From: Streptomyces geranii | Lineage (GTDB): Bacteria > Actinomycetota > Actinomycetes > Streptomycetales > Streptomycetaceae | DNA: 64,000 nt | Assembly: GCF_002954775.1 (NCBI RefSeq) | Contig: NZ_PJME01000006.1 | Coordinates: 327,564-391,563 of the forward strand | Direction: 5' to 3' | Notes under the pieces: generated by a model | Told to the model about the DNA's origin: nothing | The model's input: only the letters and a program-made list of their open reading frames with translations | Database searches by the model: none | Shown here: positions 27,675-36,510 of the stretch, piece after piece | Numbering within the stretch: the stretch's first letter is position 1 | Layout: each line of letters begins with the position of its first letter | Position numbers and translations under genes: made by a program

Positions 27675-29677
27675 CAGCCCCCCTTGACCTTGCCGGACGA
27701 CTCGGCGAAGGGCTCGCCGTGGACGTACCGGCCGAGCGCGGTGAGCGGGAAGACCTGGCGGTAGAGGTGGTAGTTGATCGAGAAGTCCCAGGGGAAGCCG
27801 GTGCCGGTGAAGTACGGCTCGTCCCAGGAGCCGTCCGGCAGCTGGGTCGCGGCGAGCCACTCGACACCGCGTTCGACGGCCTTGGACTCCTGCTCCCCGG
27901 CGGCCAGCAGCGCGAGCAGCGCCCAGGCCGTCTGGGAGGCGGTGGAGGCGCCCCGGCCGCTCCAGCCCTTGCTGTCGTTGTAGGAGCGCAGGTCCTCGCC
28001 CCAGCCGCCGTCCTCGTTCTGGACCTTCGCCAGCCAGGCAACCGCGCGCCGGATCGCCGGGTGCGCGGCGGGCAGCCCCGCCGCGGTCAGCGCGGGCACC
28101 ACCGAGCCGGTGCCGTAGACGTAGTTGACGCCCCAGCGGCCGAACCACCCGCCCTCGGGCTCCTGTTCGGCGAGCAGCCACTCGATGCCGCGCCGGGTGC
28201 GCGGATCGTGGGACATCCCCTCGACGGCGAGCATCTCCACGACATGCGCGGTGACATCGGCGGACGGCGGGTCGATCACCTCGCCGAAGTCGCAGAACGG
28301 CAGCTTGTTGGGCAGCGAACTGGTGTTGTCGACGTCGAAGGCACCCCAGGCGCCGTTCTTCGACTGCATCCCGAGGTTCCAGCGCACTCCGCGCCCGATG
28401 GCCTTCTCGACCCGCTCCGGGTCGTGGTGCCGGACCCGGCGCAGTGCGAGGACGACCTCGGCGGTGTCGTCGATGTCGGGGTAGTTGTCGTTGTGGAACT
28501 CGAACGCCCAGCCGCCCGGCGGCAGTTCGGGCCGGCGGACGGACCAGTCGCCGGGTCTGACCACCTGCTCGCCCAGCATCCAGTCGGCGGCCTTGACCAG
28601 TTGGGGATGGTCGGCGGGCACACCGGCGTCGGCGAGGGCGATGACGGCGAGGCAGGTGTCCCACACCGGCGACTGGCAGGCCTCGATCATCCGGGCCCCG
28701 TCCTCACGCCAGATCGTGAAGCGGTCCAGGGACTCCAACCCGGCCCGCATGACCGGGTGTTCGAGGTCGTAGCCGAGCAGGTGCAGGGCGATCACCGAGT
28801 AGACGGCGGGCGGCTGGATGCCGCCCCAGCAGCCGTCGTTCTCCTGGCGCTCGATGATCCAGCGGGCGGCGGCGTTCATCGCGGCCTTGCGCAGCCGGCG
28901 CACCGCGACCTTGCGGTAGCCGTGCAGAACCTTGTCGAGCCGCTGGAACGCACCGTCCCAACTGACCAGCGGAGCGAGGGACTTGCCCGGGTTCGGCATC
29001 CCGGCATCGGTGTGCAGCTCGTCGAGCGGGAAGGGCGCCGGGCGGACCGGGCGCTTCGCGCTGACGATGGTGAGCGGCACGATGGTCTGCCGGGCCCAGC
29101 AGCCGAAGTCGTAGATGTTGAGCGGCATCCACTTCGGGAAGTAGATGAGTTCCGGCGGGAGTTCGGGGAGGTCGTCCCACTTCCACCAGCCGAACAGGGC
29201 CAGCCAGATCCGGGTGAAGACCCGGGCGGCGGCGATGCCTCCCCGGTCCCGGACGAAGGCGGACGCCCTCGCCATGTGCGGCGCTTCGGGTGCGTCCCCG
29301 GCCAGCCGCAGGGCGACGTACGCCTCGATGGTGGCGGAGAGGTCGGCGGGTCCGCCGTGGAAGGTCGCCCAGGTGCCGTCGTCGCGCTGCTCGCCGCGGA
29401 CGAACAACGCGGCTGCCTGGGTGGTCTGTTCGTCGCGGATGCCCAGGAACTGACGGAGCAGCAGGTCCTCGGCGTCCATGGTGACGTTGGTCTCCAGGTC
29501 GCCCTTCCACCAGCCCTGGGCGTCCTGCCGCGCGAGGAGATGATCGGTGGCACGCCTGACGGCGCGCGCGGCAGCATCCTGGACCCCTGCCGCCACTGGG
29601 GTGTCGGTGTCGGTTTCGCTGGCCGAGGCAGCGCGGGGCGGCAGTGCCCCGGTGCTTCCGTCGGTCGTCGCTGTCAT
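27674..29677 (-). CDS. shc: Squalene-hopene cyclase
   Basis: A 667-aa monotopic membrane-associated class II terpene cyclase that turns squalene into hopene/hopanol. The protonating DxDD motif is DIDDTAEV (Asp residues 401-404). Several QW-type repeats are visible (QDAQGWW at 51, QENDGCWGG near 278, EPEGGWFGRWG, NEDGGWGED, LPDGSWDE). Length equals the family norm (630-680). The N-terminal 30 residues are Thr/Ala-rich and probably disordered. A 111-nt gap separates it from the prenyl synthase gene upstream. Confidence 0.97.
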   Translation of the reverse strand: MTATTDGSTGALPPRAASASETDTDTPVAAGVQDAAARAVRRATDHLLARQDAQGWWKGDLETNVTMDAEDLLLRQFLGIRDEQTTQAAALFVRGEQRDDGTWATFHGGPADLSATIEAYVALRLAGDAPEAPHMARASAFVRDRGGIAAARVFTRIWLALFGWWKWDDLPELPPELIYFPKWMPLNIYDFGCWARQTIVPLTIVSAKRPVRPAPFPLDELHTDAGMPNPGKSLAPLVSWDGAFQRLDKVLHGYRKVAVRRLRKAAMNAAARWIIERQENDGCWGGIQPPAVYSVIALHLLGYDLEHPVMRAGLESLDRFTIWREDGARMIEACQSPVWDTCLAVIALADAGVPADHPQLVKAADWMLGEQVVRPGDWSVRRPELPPGGWAFEFHNDNYPDIDDTAEVVLALRRVRHHDPERVEKAIGRGVRWNLGMQSKNGAWGAFDVDNTSSLPNKLPFCDFGEVIDPPSADVTAHVVEMLAVEGMSHDPRTRRGIEWLLAEQEPEGGWFGRWGVNYVYGTGSVVPALTAAGLPAAHPAIRRAVAWLAKVQNEDGGWGEDLRSYNDSKGWSGRGASTASQTAWALLALLAAGEQESKAVERGVEWLAATQLPDGSWDEPYFTGTGFPWDFSINYHLYRQVFPLTALGRYVHGEPFAESSGKVKGG

Positions 29678-29788
29678 GGCTTCCCCTTCGTGCAGTGGAT
29701 GTCTCTGCTTGGGTCCGCCGTCGGCCGGTGCGCCACTGGAACGCGGCGCCGGCCGGCGACTACGCGAGGCTTATTCGACCGATAGTGA

Positions 29789-30919
29789 TCATCTCTTTCG
29801 TACGACGACGAAGTCGGCGAGCGCGGTGAACTGCGCACGCACCCGGTCGGGCATGTCGATGGCGTTCAGCGCGTCGACGGCGATGGTGTGCTGCCGGCGC
29901 GCCTCCTCGGCGGTCCACTCCCGGCCGCCCGCCTCTTCGATCAGGGCGGCGCGGACGGCGAACTCCTCCTCGGAGAAGTTCTCGAAGTCGCTGCTCTTCG
30001 CGTCGGCGGCGAGCAGGTCGCCGAGCTGGTCGGCGGCCGGGCCGCTCGCCGCGAGGGCGGCGACGACGGGCAGGGACTTCTTGCGCTGGCGCAGGTCGCT
30101 CCAGGTCTGCTTGCCGGTGGCCTCCGGGTCGCCCCAGATGCCGAGGAGGTCGTCGACGGCCTGGAAGGCCAGGCCGAGGTGGTAGCCGTACTTCTCCAGC
30201 GTGTCGGCCGTACGGTCGTCCGCGCCGCCGAGGACCGCGCCGATGGAGCTGGCGCAGGCGAGCAGGGCGCCGGTCTTGTTGCCCTCCATCTCCAGGCACT
30301 CCTCGACGCTGACGCGGTCGCGGTGCTCGTAGGAGATGTCCTGCGCCTGGCCGTCGATGAGGGCGCGGGTCGCGGTGGTGAGGCGGCGGGTGGCACGGCC
30401 CGCCTCGACGGTGCCGAGTTCCAGGAGGATCTCGTTGGCCAGCGCGAACAGGGCGTCGCCGACCAGGATCGCCTGGGCGGGGCCGTGCACCTTCCAGACG
30501 GTGTCGCGGTGGCGGCGCTGTTCGTCGCCGTCCATCAGGTCGTCGTGCAGCAGCGAGAAGTTGTGCACCAGCTCGACGGCGACCGCGCCGGGGATGCCGA
30601 CCTCGGGGTCGGCGCCGGTGACCTCGGCGGACAGGACGGCGAGCGCGGGGCGGACGGCCTTGCCTCCGTCACCGGCCGCGGGCCTGCCCTGGGCGTCGAT
30701 CCAGCCGAAGTGGTAGGCGGAGACGGTGTCCATGGGCGCCGCGAGACGGCCGATCGCCGCCCGCAGCACCGGAGTGGCCAGGGTCCGGCCGCGCTCAAGG
30801 AGCGCGGTCACGTCCACTACGTCGGCAGCCTTCGGGGCCGGGGGCACAGTGGGCACAGTCTCTCCTCTTGGTGCGGTGCTGGGGGTGCGGGGGCCCGTCG
30901 CCTGCTGATGATCGAGCAT
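29789..30919 (-). CDS. Polyprenyl (farnesyl) diphosphate synthase of the hopanoid cluster
   Basis: A 376-aa trans-isoprenyl diphosphate synthase; in this cluster it should supply farnesyl diphosphate for HpnC/HpnD. First Asp-rich motif: LLHDDLMDGDEQRR near residue 118. Second: FQAVDDLLGIWGD near 262, with GNKTGALLA between. Chain-length residues before the first motif (HNFSLLHDD) do not settle product length. The ATG at 30919 is preferred: AGGAGG lies 7 nt upstream. A GTG immediately before it overlaps the hpnE stop. Confidence 0.92.
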   Translation of the reverse strand: MLDHQQATGPRTPSTAPRGETVPTVPPAPKAADVVDVTALLERGRTLATPVLRAAIGRLAAPMDTVSAYHFGWIDAQGRPAAGDGGKAVRPALAVLSAEVTGADPEVGIPGAVAVELVHNFSLLHDDLMDGDEQRRHRDTVWKVHGPAQAILVGDALFALANEILLELGTVEAGRATRRLTTATRALIDGQAQDISYEHRDRVSVEECLEMEGNKTGALLACASSIGAVLGGADDRTADTLEKYGYHLGLAFQAVDDLLGIWGDPEATGKQTWSDLRQRKKSLPVVAALAASGPAADQLGDLLAADAKSSDFENFSEEEFAVRAALIEEAGGREWTAEEARRQHTIAVDALNAIDMPDRVRAQFTALADFVVVRKR

Positions 30920-32340
30920 CACGCTGCCTCCTCGACGTCGAAGAGGTGGTGGCGGGGCCGGCCCAGGGCGCCCAGCGCGGCACCGGCCGCGCTCACGCCA
31001 CTGCGGACCGCACTCTCCATGGTCGCGGGCCACCCCGTGGCGGTCCACGAACCGGCCAGGTACAGGCCGGGGGCATTGGTGCGGGCGCCGGGCCGCAGCC
31101 GGCCGACGCCGGGGGCGGGGGCGAACGTCGCTGTCCGCTCCCGGGTGACGAAGAAGTCCCGCACCCCGGCGCCCCGCGCGCGGGGCAACAGCCGCTTCAG
31201 CTCCGGCAGATACCGCTCGCGCAGCGCCGCCACGGGTTCGTCGATCTCGTCCTGCGCGGCCGACTGGGACAGCGCCAGATACTGGCCGTCGCCGCCGAGC
31301 CCGGAAGCCTCGGTCCGGTCGAAGACCCACTGCACCGGGCTGCCGAGGGCCGCGAGGAACGGCGTGTTCAGCACCTTCCGGTCGTACACCACATGCACGT
31401 TGAGGATGGGCGCGGTGCCGATCTCCAGCAGCCGCCCGGGGGCGTCGAGCGCACCGGCGGGCAGCAGATCGTGCGCCTCCCGCTGGGGCACGGCAAGCAC
31501 GACGGCGTCCGCGTCGAGCGTCTCGCCGGGAACCTCGACCGTCCAACGGCCGTTCTCGTGGTGACGGACGGAGGTGACGCGTGTACGGACTTCGGTACGC
31601 ACGCCCGCGGAGTCGAGCGCCTTGCGGGCCAGAGTGTCGTGCAGTTCGCCCAGCGGGACGCGCGCCCAGCCGATGTCGGCCGCGCCCGGGTCGGACAGCA
31701 GACCGGTCTTGAACACCATCGCGGCGAGCCCGAGGGACGAGTCCCCGGCCACCGCGTTGAGGGTGGCGACCCCCACCAGGTCCCACAGTGCCTCGACGGC
31801 ACGCGTCGACTGACCGTGCGCGGCCAGCCAGCTGCCGAAGTCCTGCGCGTCCAGCGCCGGGTCGGCGAGGTCCAGTGCCTTGAGCGCGAGAGCGGCACGC
31901 CCGACTCTGGCGCGCTCGGCGAGCGAGAGGTGCGGATACGTGGCCAGGCTGCGCCCGAGATGCAGAGGTACGGGCAGTGCGTCGCGCCGGAGTCTGCCCA
32001 GCCGCCGTCCGGCGGGTTTCGCCACGTCGACGACCGGCACGTCGAGCCGCGCCTGCACCGGGGCGAGTTCGGCGGCGTCGATACGGTCGAGGAACCAGCG
32101 GTAGGCCGTACAGCAACGCAGGTACACATGCTGGCCGTTGTCGACGGTGAGGCCGTCGCGCTGGAAGGAGAAGGCGAGTCCGCCGAGCCGCGGCCGGCCT
32201 TCGAGGAGCGTGACGCGGACCCCGGCGTCGGCGAGCGAGAGCGCGGCCGTGAGGCCGGCCAGGCCGCCGCCGACCACCACGGCGCTCTTCTCGCCGCCGT
32301 GGTGGCCCGGGCGCTCCCCGGGCTGCGTACCGTCGCTCAT
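30919..32340 (-). CDS. hpnE: Hydroxysqualene dehydroxylase HpnE
   Basis: A 473-aa FAD-dependent amine-oxidase/phytoene-desaturase-fold protein that reduces hydroxysqualene to squalene. The dinucleotide motif VVVGGGLAGLTAALSLADAG starts at about residue 21, followed by LLEGRPRLGGLAFSF; the C-terminal FAD signature is LYLAGSWTATGWPATMESAV. ATG at 32340 follows GGGGGGAGTGCGGG. Its start overlaps the stop of the 46-aa small ORF upstream, and its stop overlaps the prenyl synthase start. Confidence 0.93.
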   Translation of the reverse strand: MSDGTQPGERPGHHGGEKSAVVVGGGLAGLTAALSLADAGVRVTLLEGRPRLGGLAFSFQRDGLTVDNGQHVYLRCCTAYRWFLDRIDAAELAPVQARLDVPVVDVAKPAGRRLGRLRRDALPVPLHLGRSLATYPHLSLAERARVGRAALALKALDLADPALDAQDFGSWLAAHGQSTRAVEALWDLVGVATLNAVAGDSSLGLAAMVFKTGLLSDPGAADIGWARVPLGELHDTLARKALDSAGVRTEVRTRVTSVRHHENGRWTVEVPGETLDADAVVLAVPQREAHDLLPAGALDAPGRLLEIGTAPILNVHVVYDRKVLNTPFLAALGSPVQWVFDRTEASGLGGDGQYLALSQSAAQDEIDEPVAALRERYLPELKRLLPRARGAGVRDFFVTRERTATFAPAPGVGRLRPGARTNAPGLYLAGSWTATGWPATMESAVRSGVSAAGAALGALGRPRHHLFDVEEAA

Positions 32341-32477
32341 CCCGCACTCCCCCCTGCGCACCCGCCGCGCCGGATGAACGCCGCGCGGCAGGCCGTTGAA
32401 GTCAGGGACGCCGTCCCCGACCGGAGGGTTGCGCACCGTTTCGCCTCGGGCACCTCACCTTGGACCGGTTTGTCCAT
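32337..32477 (-). CDS. 46-aa small ORF coupled between hpnD and hpnE
   Basis: The sequence between hpnD and hpnE is a complete small frame starting MDKPVQGEVPEAKRCATL and ending GGCAGGSAG. Its ATG overlaps the hpnD stop (ATGA) and its TGA overlaps the hpnE ATG, so the frame fills the gap exactly. Third codon positions are about 80% G/C. The RCATLRSGTASLTST core resembles short Streptomyces proteins I recall as DUF6380, unverified. No membrane segment or known motif. It may be a real small protein or a translational coupler. Confidence 0.6.
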   Translation of the reverse strand: MDKPVQGEVPEAKRCATLRSGTASLTSTACRAAFIRRGGCAGGSAG

Positions 32478-33427
32478 CAGGCCCGCCTCCTGACGGTCCG
32501 TCGGGACACATGCCGGGCGTCCAGACCGGACAGGCCGCGCACCGCGACGTACGCCTTCTCGCGTCCGGGCAGCGAGACCCGGCCGCGCAGGACGGCCTCC
32601 GGCTCGCGCTCGATGCGGTCGAGGAGCCGCCGGTAGATGCCGGCCATGGCGGCGACACAGGCGCCGCTGCGCCGGTCGAGCATGGGCAGCAGGCCGTAGC
32701 CCTCGGCGAACAGGGCGCGGGCGCGCCGTACTTCGAAGTGGACGAGGCCCGCGAAGTCGGAGCCCTCGGGCGGCTTCGGACCGTTGAACCCGGCCGAGCA
32801 GCCGAACTTGGCGAGGTCGTCGGCGGGAAGATAGGTCCGCCCGTCCTCGGCGTCCTCGCGGACGTCCCGCAGGATGTTGGTGAGCTGCAGCGCGAGCCCC
32901 AGCGTGTCGGCGTACTCGGGGGCGCGTTCCGCACCCCGCGCGCCCTTCTCGGTGCCGAACACGCCGAGCGAGAGCCGTCCGATGGCCCCGGCGACACAGC
33001 GGCAGTAGACCTTCAGGTCGTCCCAGGTCTCGTAGGTCTCGCCCTGTACGTCCATCACGACGCCGTCGATGAGTTCGTCGAGGCCGCCGAGCGGGATCGG
33101 GAAGTGCGTCCCGGCATGACTGAGGGCGACCGCGACGGGATCGGTGTCGTCCTCGTCGACCGCGCCCTCGCGCACCCGGGTGAGCAGCGCTCTGGTGTCC
33201 TCCAGCCGTGCCGCCTTGACCTCGGGGGCCAGCGTGCCGTCACCGATGTCGTCGACGCGCCGTGAGAACGCGTACAGGGCGGACATGGCACGCCGCTTCG
33301 CCGTCGGCAGCAGTCTGATGCCGTACGCGAAGTTGCGGGCCTGCTGCCCGGTGACGGCCTCGCAGTAGCTGTAGGCGGCGAGTACCGGTGCGGACACGTG
33401 TGGTTCCGACTCCACGGTCCGGATCAC
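32477..33427 (-). CDS. hpnD: Presqualene diphosphate synthase HpnD
   Basis: A 316-aa squalene/phytoene-synthase-fold enzyme that condenses two farnesyl diphosphates to presqualene diphosphate. First Asp-rich region: FSRRVDDIGDG near residue 55. Second: TNILRDVREDAEDGR near 185, with YLPADDL following. ATGDNA-level overlap with hpnC is GTGA, and AGGAAAGGG precedes the GTG start. The C-terminal tail is short and basic. Confidence 0.95.
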   Translation of the reverse strand: MIRTVESEPHVSAPVLAAYSYCEAVTGQQARNFAYGIRLLPTAKRRAMSALYAFSRRVDDIGDGTLAPEVKAARLEDTRALLTRVREGAVDEDDTDPVAVALSHAGTHFPIPLGGLDELIDGVVMDVQGETYETWDDLKVYCRCVAGAIGRLSLGVFGTEKGARGAERAPEYADTLGLALQLTNILRDVREDAEDGRTYLPADDLAKFGCSAGFNGPKPPEGSDFAGLVHFEVRRARALFAEGYGLLPMLDRRSGACVAAMAGIYRRLLDRIEREPEAVLRGRVSLPGREKAYVAVRGLSGLDARHVSRRTVRRRA

Positions 33428-34326
33428 CCCTTTCCTCGCAGGGTTGTGCCCACCTCGCGCAGCAACTGGATCCTGCCGGGCTTGGGCGGGCCGGGAAGTA
33501 CGTCGTGCTCGGCGGCGGCGATCGCGCGGACCGCCGCCTTTCCCCCCGCCACGAAACCCGCGAGCAGCAGCTTCAGCCTGCCGTGGACGCTCCCCACCAG
33601 GGGGGTGCCTTCACGCAGCAGGTCGCTGGCGCGGTCCGCTTCGTATGCGATCAGTGCGCGCACCGACGCTCCGGCGGTGGGGACGGCGAGGTCCGCCTCC
33701 TGGACGTGAAAGCGCTTCATGTCCTGGGCGGGCAGATAGATACGGTCGCGGCCGAGGTCCTCGGCGACGTCCTGGAGGTGCTCGACGATCTGGAGGGCCG
33801 TGCACACGGCGTCCGAGTGGCGGATCCGCTCGGGTGTCGCGGTGCCGGTGACGGCGAGGACGAGGCGGCCGACGGGGTTGGCGGACAGCTCACAGTAGGC
33901 GAGCAGGTCGTCGTACGTCTCGTACCGCGTGACCAGCTGGTCCTGGCGGTTGGCGGCGATCAGCCCGAGGAACGGCTCCGGGGTGAGGGCGCGGCGGCGC
34001 ACGGTCGGCTGGAGGCGGCGCAGCAGGGGGTGGTGCGGGGTGCCGTCGAAGACGCGGCGCAGGTCGGCCTCGAAGGCGTCGAGGAGGGCGAGCCGGTCGT
34101 CGGCCGCCTCGGGGGCGACGCCCAGCAGGCGGGCGTCGGCGCCGCCGGGGGCGAGGTCGCCGTCACCGATGTCGTCGACGAGGCGGGCGAAGCCGTAGAC
34201 GGCCATGAGGTCGGTGCGCCAGGCCCTGGGCAGGAAGAAAGGGGCCACGGGGAAGTTCTCGTCCGCGGCCTTGTCGAGCGTGCCGCGCTCCGGGTCGGCG
34301 GTGCGCGTGCGACCGGTTGCCGTCAC
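33424..34326 (-). CDS. hpnC: Hydroxysqualene synthase HpnC
   Basis: A 300-aa squalene-synthase-fold protein converting presqualene diphosphate to hydroxysqualene. Motifs: ENFPVAPFFLPRAWR at about 24-38 (typical HpnC start), FARLVDDIGDGD near 47, and EHLQDVAEDLGRDRIYLP near 185. The GTG at 34326 must be near the true start because an in-frame TGA lies two codons upstream. It has no good SD but overlaps the stop of a 21-aa leader frame. It is the first enzyme gene of the leftward hopanoid operon. Confidence 0.94.
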   Translation of the reverse strand: MTATGRTRTADPERGTLDKAADENFPVAPFFLPRAWRTDLMAVYGFARLVDDIGDGDLAPGGADARLLGVAPEAADDRLALLDAFEADLRRVFDGTPHHPLLRRLQPTVRRRALTPEPFLGLIAANRQDQLVTRYETYDDLLAYCELSANPVGRLVLAVTGTATPERIRHSDAVCTALQIVEHLQDVAEDLGRDRIYLPAQDMKRFHVQEADLAVPTAGASVRALIAYEADRASDLLREGTPLVGSVHGRLKLLLAGFVAGGKAAVRAIAAAEHDVLPGPPKPGRIQLLREVGTTLRGKG

Positions 34327-34388
34327 CGTTCACTGCCCGGGGCGGGGACGGCACACGGTGTGGGGAGCTGGGGAGTTTCCGTAGCCAT
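34323..34388 (-). CDS. 21-aa leader ORF coupled to hpnC
   Basis: ATG at 34388 with GGGAG 12 nt upstream opens a frame reading MATETPQLPTPCAVPAPGSER, whose TGA overlaps the hpnC GTG (GTGA). Since hpnC lacks its own SD, this short frame could deliver ribosomes to it. Whether the peptide itself matters is unknown. Confidence 0.45.
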   Translation of the reverse strand: MATETPQLPTPCAVPAPGSER

Positions 34389-34641
34389 CGCCGTCACATC
34401 TCCCGTTCTACACTGCTGACCCAATGGGCACTATTTCGGACACGCCGCCCGGCCGTCCGCGCGGCGGTCCGATGCCGGGTGTCGCGCGGTATCGCCCTAC
34501 TTGCCGCGATTCAGCACCCGTACAGCTTACGTTGTACAACGCGGCATGGTCCGTCGGGGTGTCCTGCGCATCACAAGAACGAACCGATTGGCGTCAAGAT
34601 TCCTGGGGCGGACCGGAGTTGACGTTTCCTTTGCAGACGCG
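34389..34641. promoter_or_regulatory. Hopanoid operon promoter region
   Basis: Part of the 381-bp gap between the hopanoid operon and the exporter operon, both leftward. It must hold the hopanoid promoter. A perfect 12-bp palindrome CGTTGTACAACG lies at 34530-34541, about 205 bp upstream of hpnC. I see no unambiguous -35/-10 and no gene. Confidence 0.45.
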
Positions 34642-34672
34642 GGGCCCCGCCGGAACAGTTCCGGCGGGGCCC
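34642..34672. terminator. Strong hairpin after the exporter operon
   Basis: Perfect 14-bp stem GGGCCCCGCCGGAA / TTCCGGCGGGGCCC with a 3-nt loop, 36 nt beyond the stop of the ABC ATPase gene. The plus side continues with GTTTTC, so it may work in both directions. Confidence 0.85.
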
Positions 34673-34707
34673 GTTTTCGCCCGGCTGATCTTCACCGGGC
34701 CGTCCGG

Positions 34708-35487
34708 CTACTTGCCGGTGAACTTCTCGTACTCCTTGAGGACCTCGTCCGTCGGCCCGTCCATGCGCAGTTCACCGCGTTCCAGCCACAGGACACGGTC
34801 GCAGGTGTCCCTGATCGACTTGTTGTTGTGGCTGACGAGGAAGACCGTGCCGGCGTGCTTGCGCAGCTCCCGGATGCGGTCCTCGGAGCGCTTCTGGAAG
34901 GAGCGGTCGCCGGTCGCCAGGGCCTCGTCGATCATCAGTACGTCGTGGTCCTTGGCGGCGGCGATGGAGAACCGCAGCCGCGCGGCCATGCCGGAGGAGT
35001 AGGTGCGCATCGGCAGGGTGATGAAGTCGCCCTTCTCGTTGATGCCCGAGAAGTCGACGATCTGTTGGTAGCGCTCCTTGATCTCCTCGCGGGACATCCC
35101 CATCGCGAGACCGCCCAATATGACGTTCCGTTCGCCCGTGAGGTCGTTCATCAGGGCGGCGTTGACGCCGAGGAGGGAGGGCTGCCCGTCCGTGTACACG
35201 TGCCCGCTCTCGGCGGGGAGCAGGCCCGCGATGGCGCGCAGCAGGGTCGACTTGCCGGAGCCGTTGGAGCCGATCAGGCCGACGGCCTCACCGCGGTAGG
35301 AGACGAAGGAGACACCGCGTACGGCGTGCACCTTGCGTACGCCGGGTGAGTCGCCTCGCCTGACGATCCGGCTGAGGGCGGAGGTGGCGCTGCCCTTGCC
35401 GGTCTTGGCGCCGTTGACGCGGTAGACGATGTGGAGTTCGTCCGCGATGACGGTGGGGATCTTGTCCCCGGGGATCGGGTCAGCCAC
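34708..35487 (-). CDS. Polysaccharide/teichoic-acid-type ABC exporter ATPase (Wzt/TagH-like)
   Basis: A 259-aa ATPase that should power export of a lipid-linked polymer by the ABC-2 permease encoded just upstream. Walker A is GLIGSNGSGKSTLL near residue 75; the signature is the YSSGMAARLRF variant typical of polysaccharide exporters; Walker B is DVLMIDEALATGD; the H-loop is LVSHN. There is no C-terminal polymer-binding domain. GTG start at 35487, overlapping the permease gene by 8 bp. Confidence 0.92.
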   Translation of the reverse strand: MADPIPGDKIPTVIADELHIVYRVNGAKTGKGSATSALSRIVRRGDSPGVRKVHAVRGVSFVSYRGEAVGLIGSNGSGKSTLLRAIAGLLPAESGHVYTDGQPSLLGVNAALMNDLTGERNVILGGLAMGMSREEIKERYQQIVDFSGINEKGDFITLPMRTYSSGMAARLRFSIAAAKDHDVLMIDEALATGDRSFQKRSEDRIRELRKHAGTVFLVSHNNKSIRDTCDRVLWLERGELRMDGPTDEVLKEYEKFTGK

Positions 35488-36409
35488 GGCCGTACCTCTC
35501 CTCCGACTGCCAGAAGTACACGAAGCCGCCGAGGGCGAACAGCGCGGCCCAGCCGCCCGCGACCGCCCAGACGTGCGGGGGCAGGTTCTCCGAGCCGTAG
35601 CCGTCGATGAGCGCGAAGCGCATCAGGTCCATGTAGATGGCGGCGGGGTTCCACTGGAGGACGTCGGCGAGCCACTGGGGCTTGTCGGCGAGCATGACCG
35701 GGATGGAGAACATCACGCCGGACGCGTACATCCACGTACGCATCACGAACGGCATCAGCTGGGCGAGGTCCGGGGTGGACGCGCCCCAGCGGGCCATGAT
35801 CAGCGCGAGGCCGGTGTTGAAGAGGAACTGGAGGACCAGCGCCGGGATGATCAGCAGCCAGGACAGCTTGGGGTAGCTGCCGAAGCCGATCGACACCACG
35901 AACAGCACGATCATCGAGAAGAGCAGTTGCTGGAGCTGCTGGAGCGCGAAGGAGACCGGCAGGGCGGCGCGCGGGAAGTGCAGGGCGCGCACCAGGCCGA
36001 GGTTGCCGGAGATCGCGCGGACGCCCGCCATCACCGAGCTCTGCGTGAAGGTGAACACGAAGACGCCCGTGACGAGGAACGGGATGTACACCTCGCGGGG
36101 CATGCCCCGGTCGGCTTCGAGGATCACGCCGAAGATGAAGAAGTACACGGCCGCGTTGAGCAGCGGTGTGGCCACCTGCCACAGCTGGCCGAGTTTGGCC
36201 TGGCTGTACTGGGCGGTCAGTTTCGCCTGCGAGAAGGCGAGGATGAAGTGACGCCGTCCCCACAACTGGCGGACGTACTCGACGAGTCGGGGACGGGCGC
36301 CGCTCACGGCGAGCCCGTACTTCGCGGCGAGTCCGGCCGCGGAGAGGCCGTCGTCGGGTGACGGTCGGTCGCTCACCGCGACACCGCCGTCATGCGTTGT
36401 CTCACTCAC
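35480..36409 (-). CDS. ABC-2 type polysaccharide/teichoic-acid exporter permease
   Basis: A 309-aa permease with about six transmembrane helices (first near residues 88-106, last near 280-298). The cytoplasmic start includes the conserved FSQAKLTAQYSQAKLGQLWQV amphipathic region of Wzm/TagG-type exporters. Together with the neighbouring ATPase it should flip a lipid-linked glycopolymer across the membrane. GTG at 36409 has only a weak SD; a GTG ten codons later is possible. A 101-nt gap separates it from the glycosyltransferase gene. Confidence 0.9.
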   Translation of the reverse strand: MSETTHDGGVAVSDRPSPDDGLSAAGLAAKYGLAVSGARPRLVEYVRQLWGRRHFILAFSQAKLTAQYSQAKLGQLWQVATPLLNAAVYFFIFGVILEADRGMPREVYIPFLVTGVFVFTFTQSSVMAGVRAISGNLGLVRALHFPRAALPVSFALQQLQQLLFSMIVLFVVSIGFGSYPKLSWLLIIPALVLQFLFNTGLALIMARWGASTPDLAQLMPFVMRTWMYASGVMFSIPVMLADKPQWLADVLQWNPAAIYMDLMRFALIDGYGSENLPPHVWAVAGGWAALFALGGFVYFWQSEERYGRG

Positions 36410-36510
36410 AAATGGAAACTTTCGTCTTCAATATGCGCAGCTGAACGGGGCAGAGCGCGGGCCGGGGTGCAGAGTGCGGCCGGTCCGCGGGGGCACTGGG
36501 TAAGAGCTTC

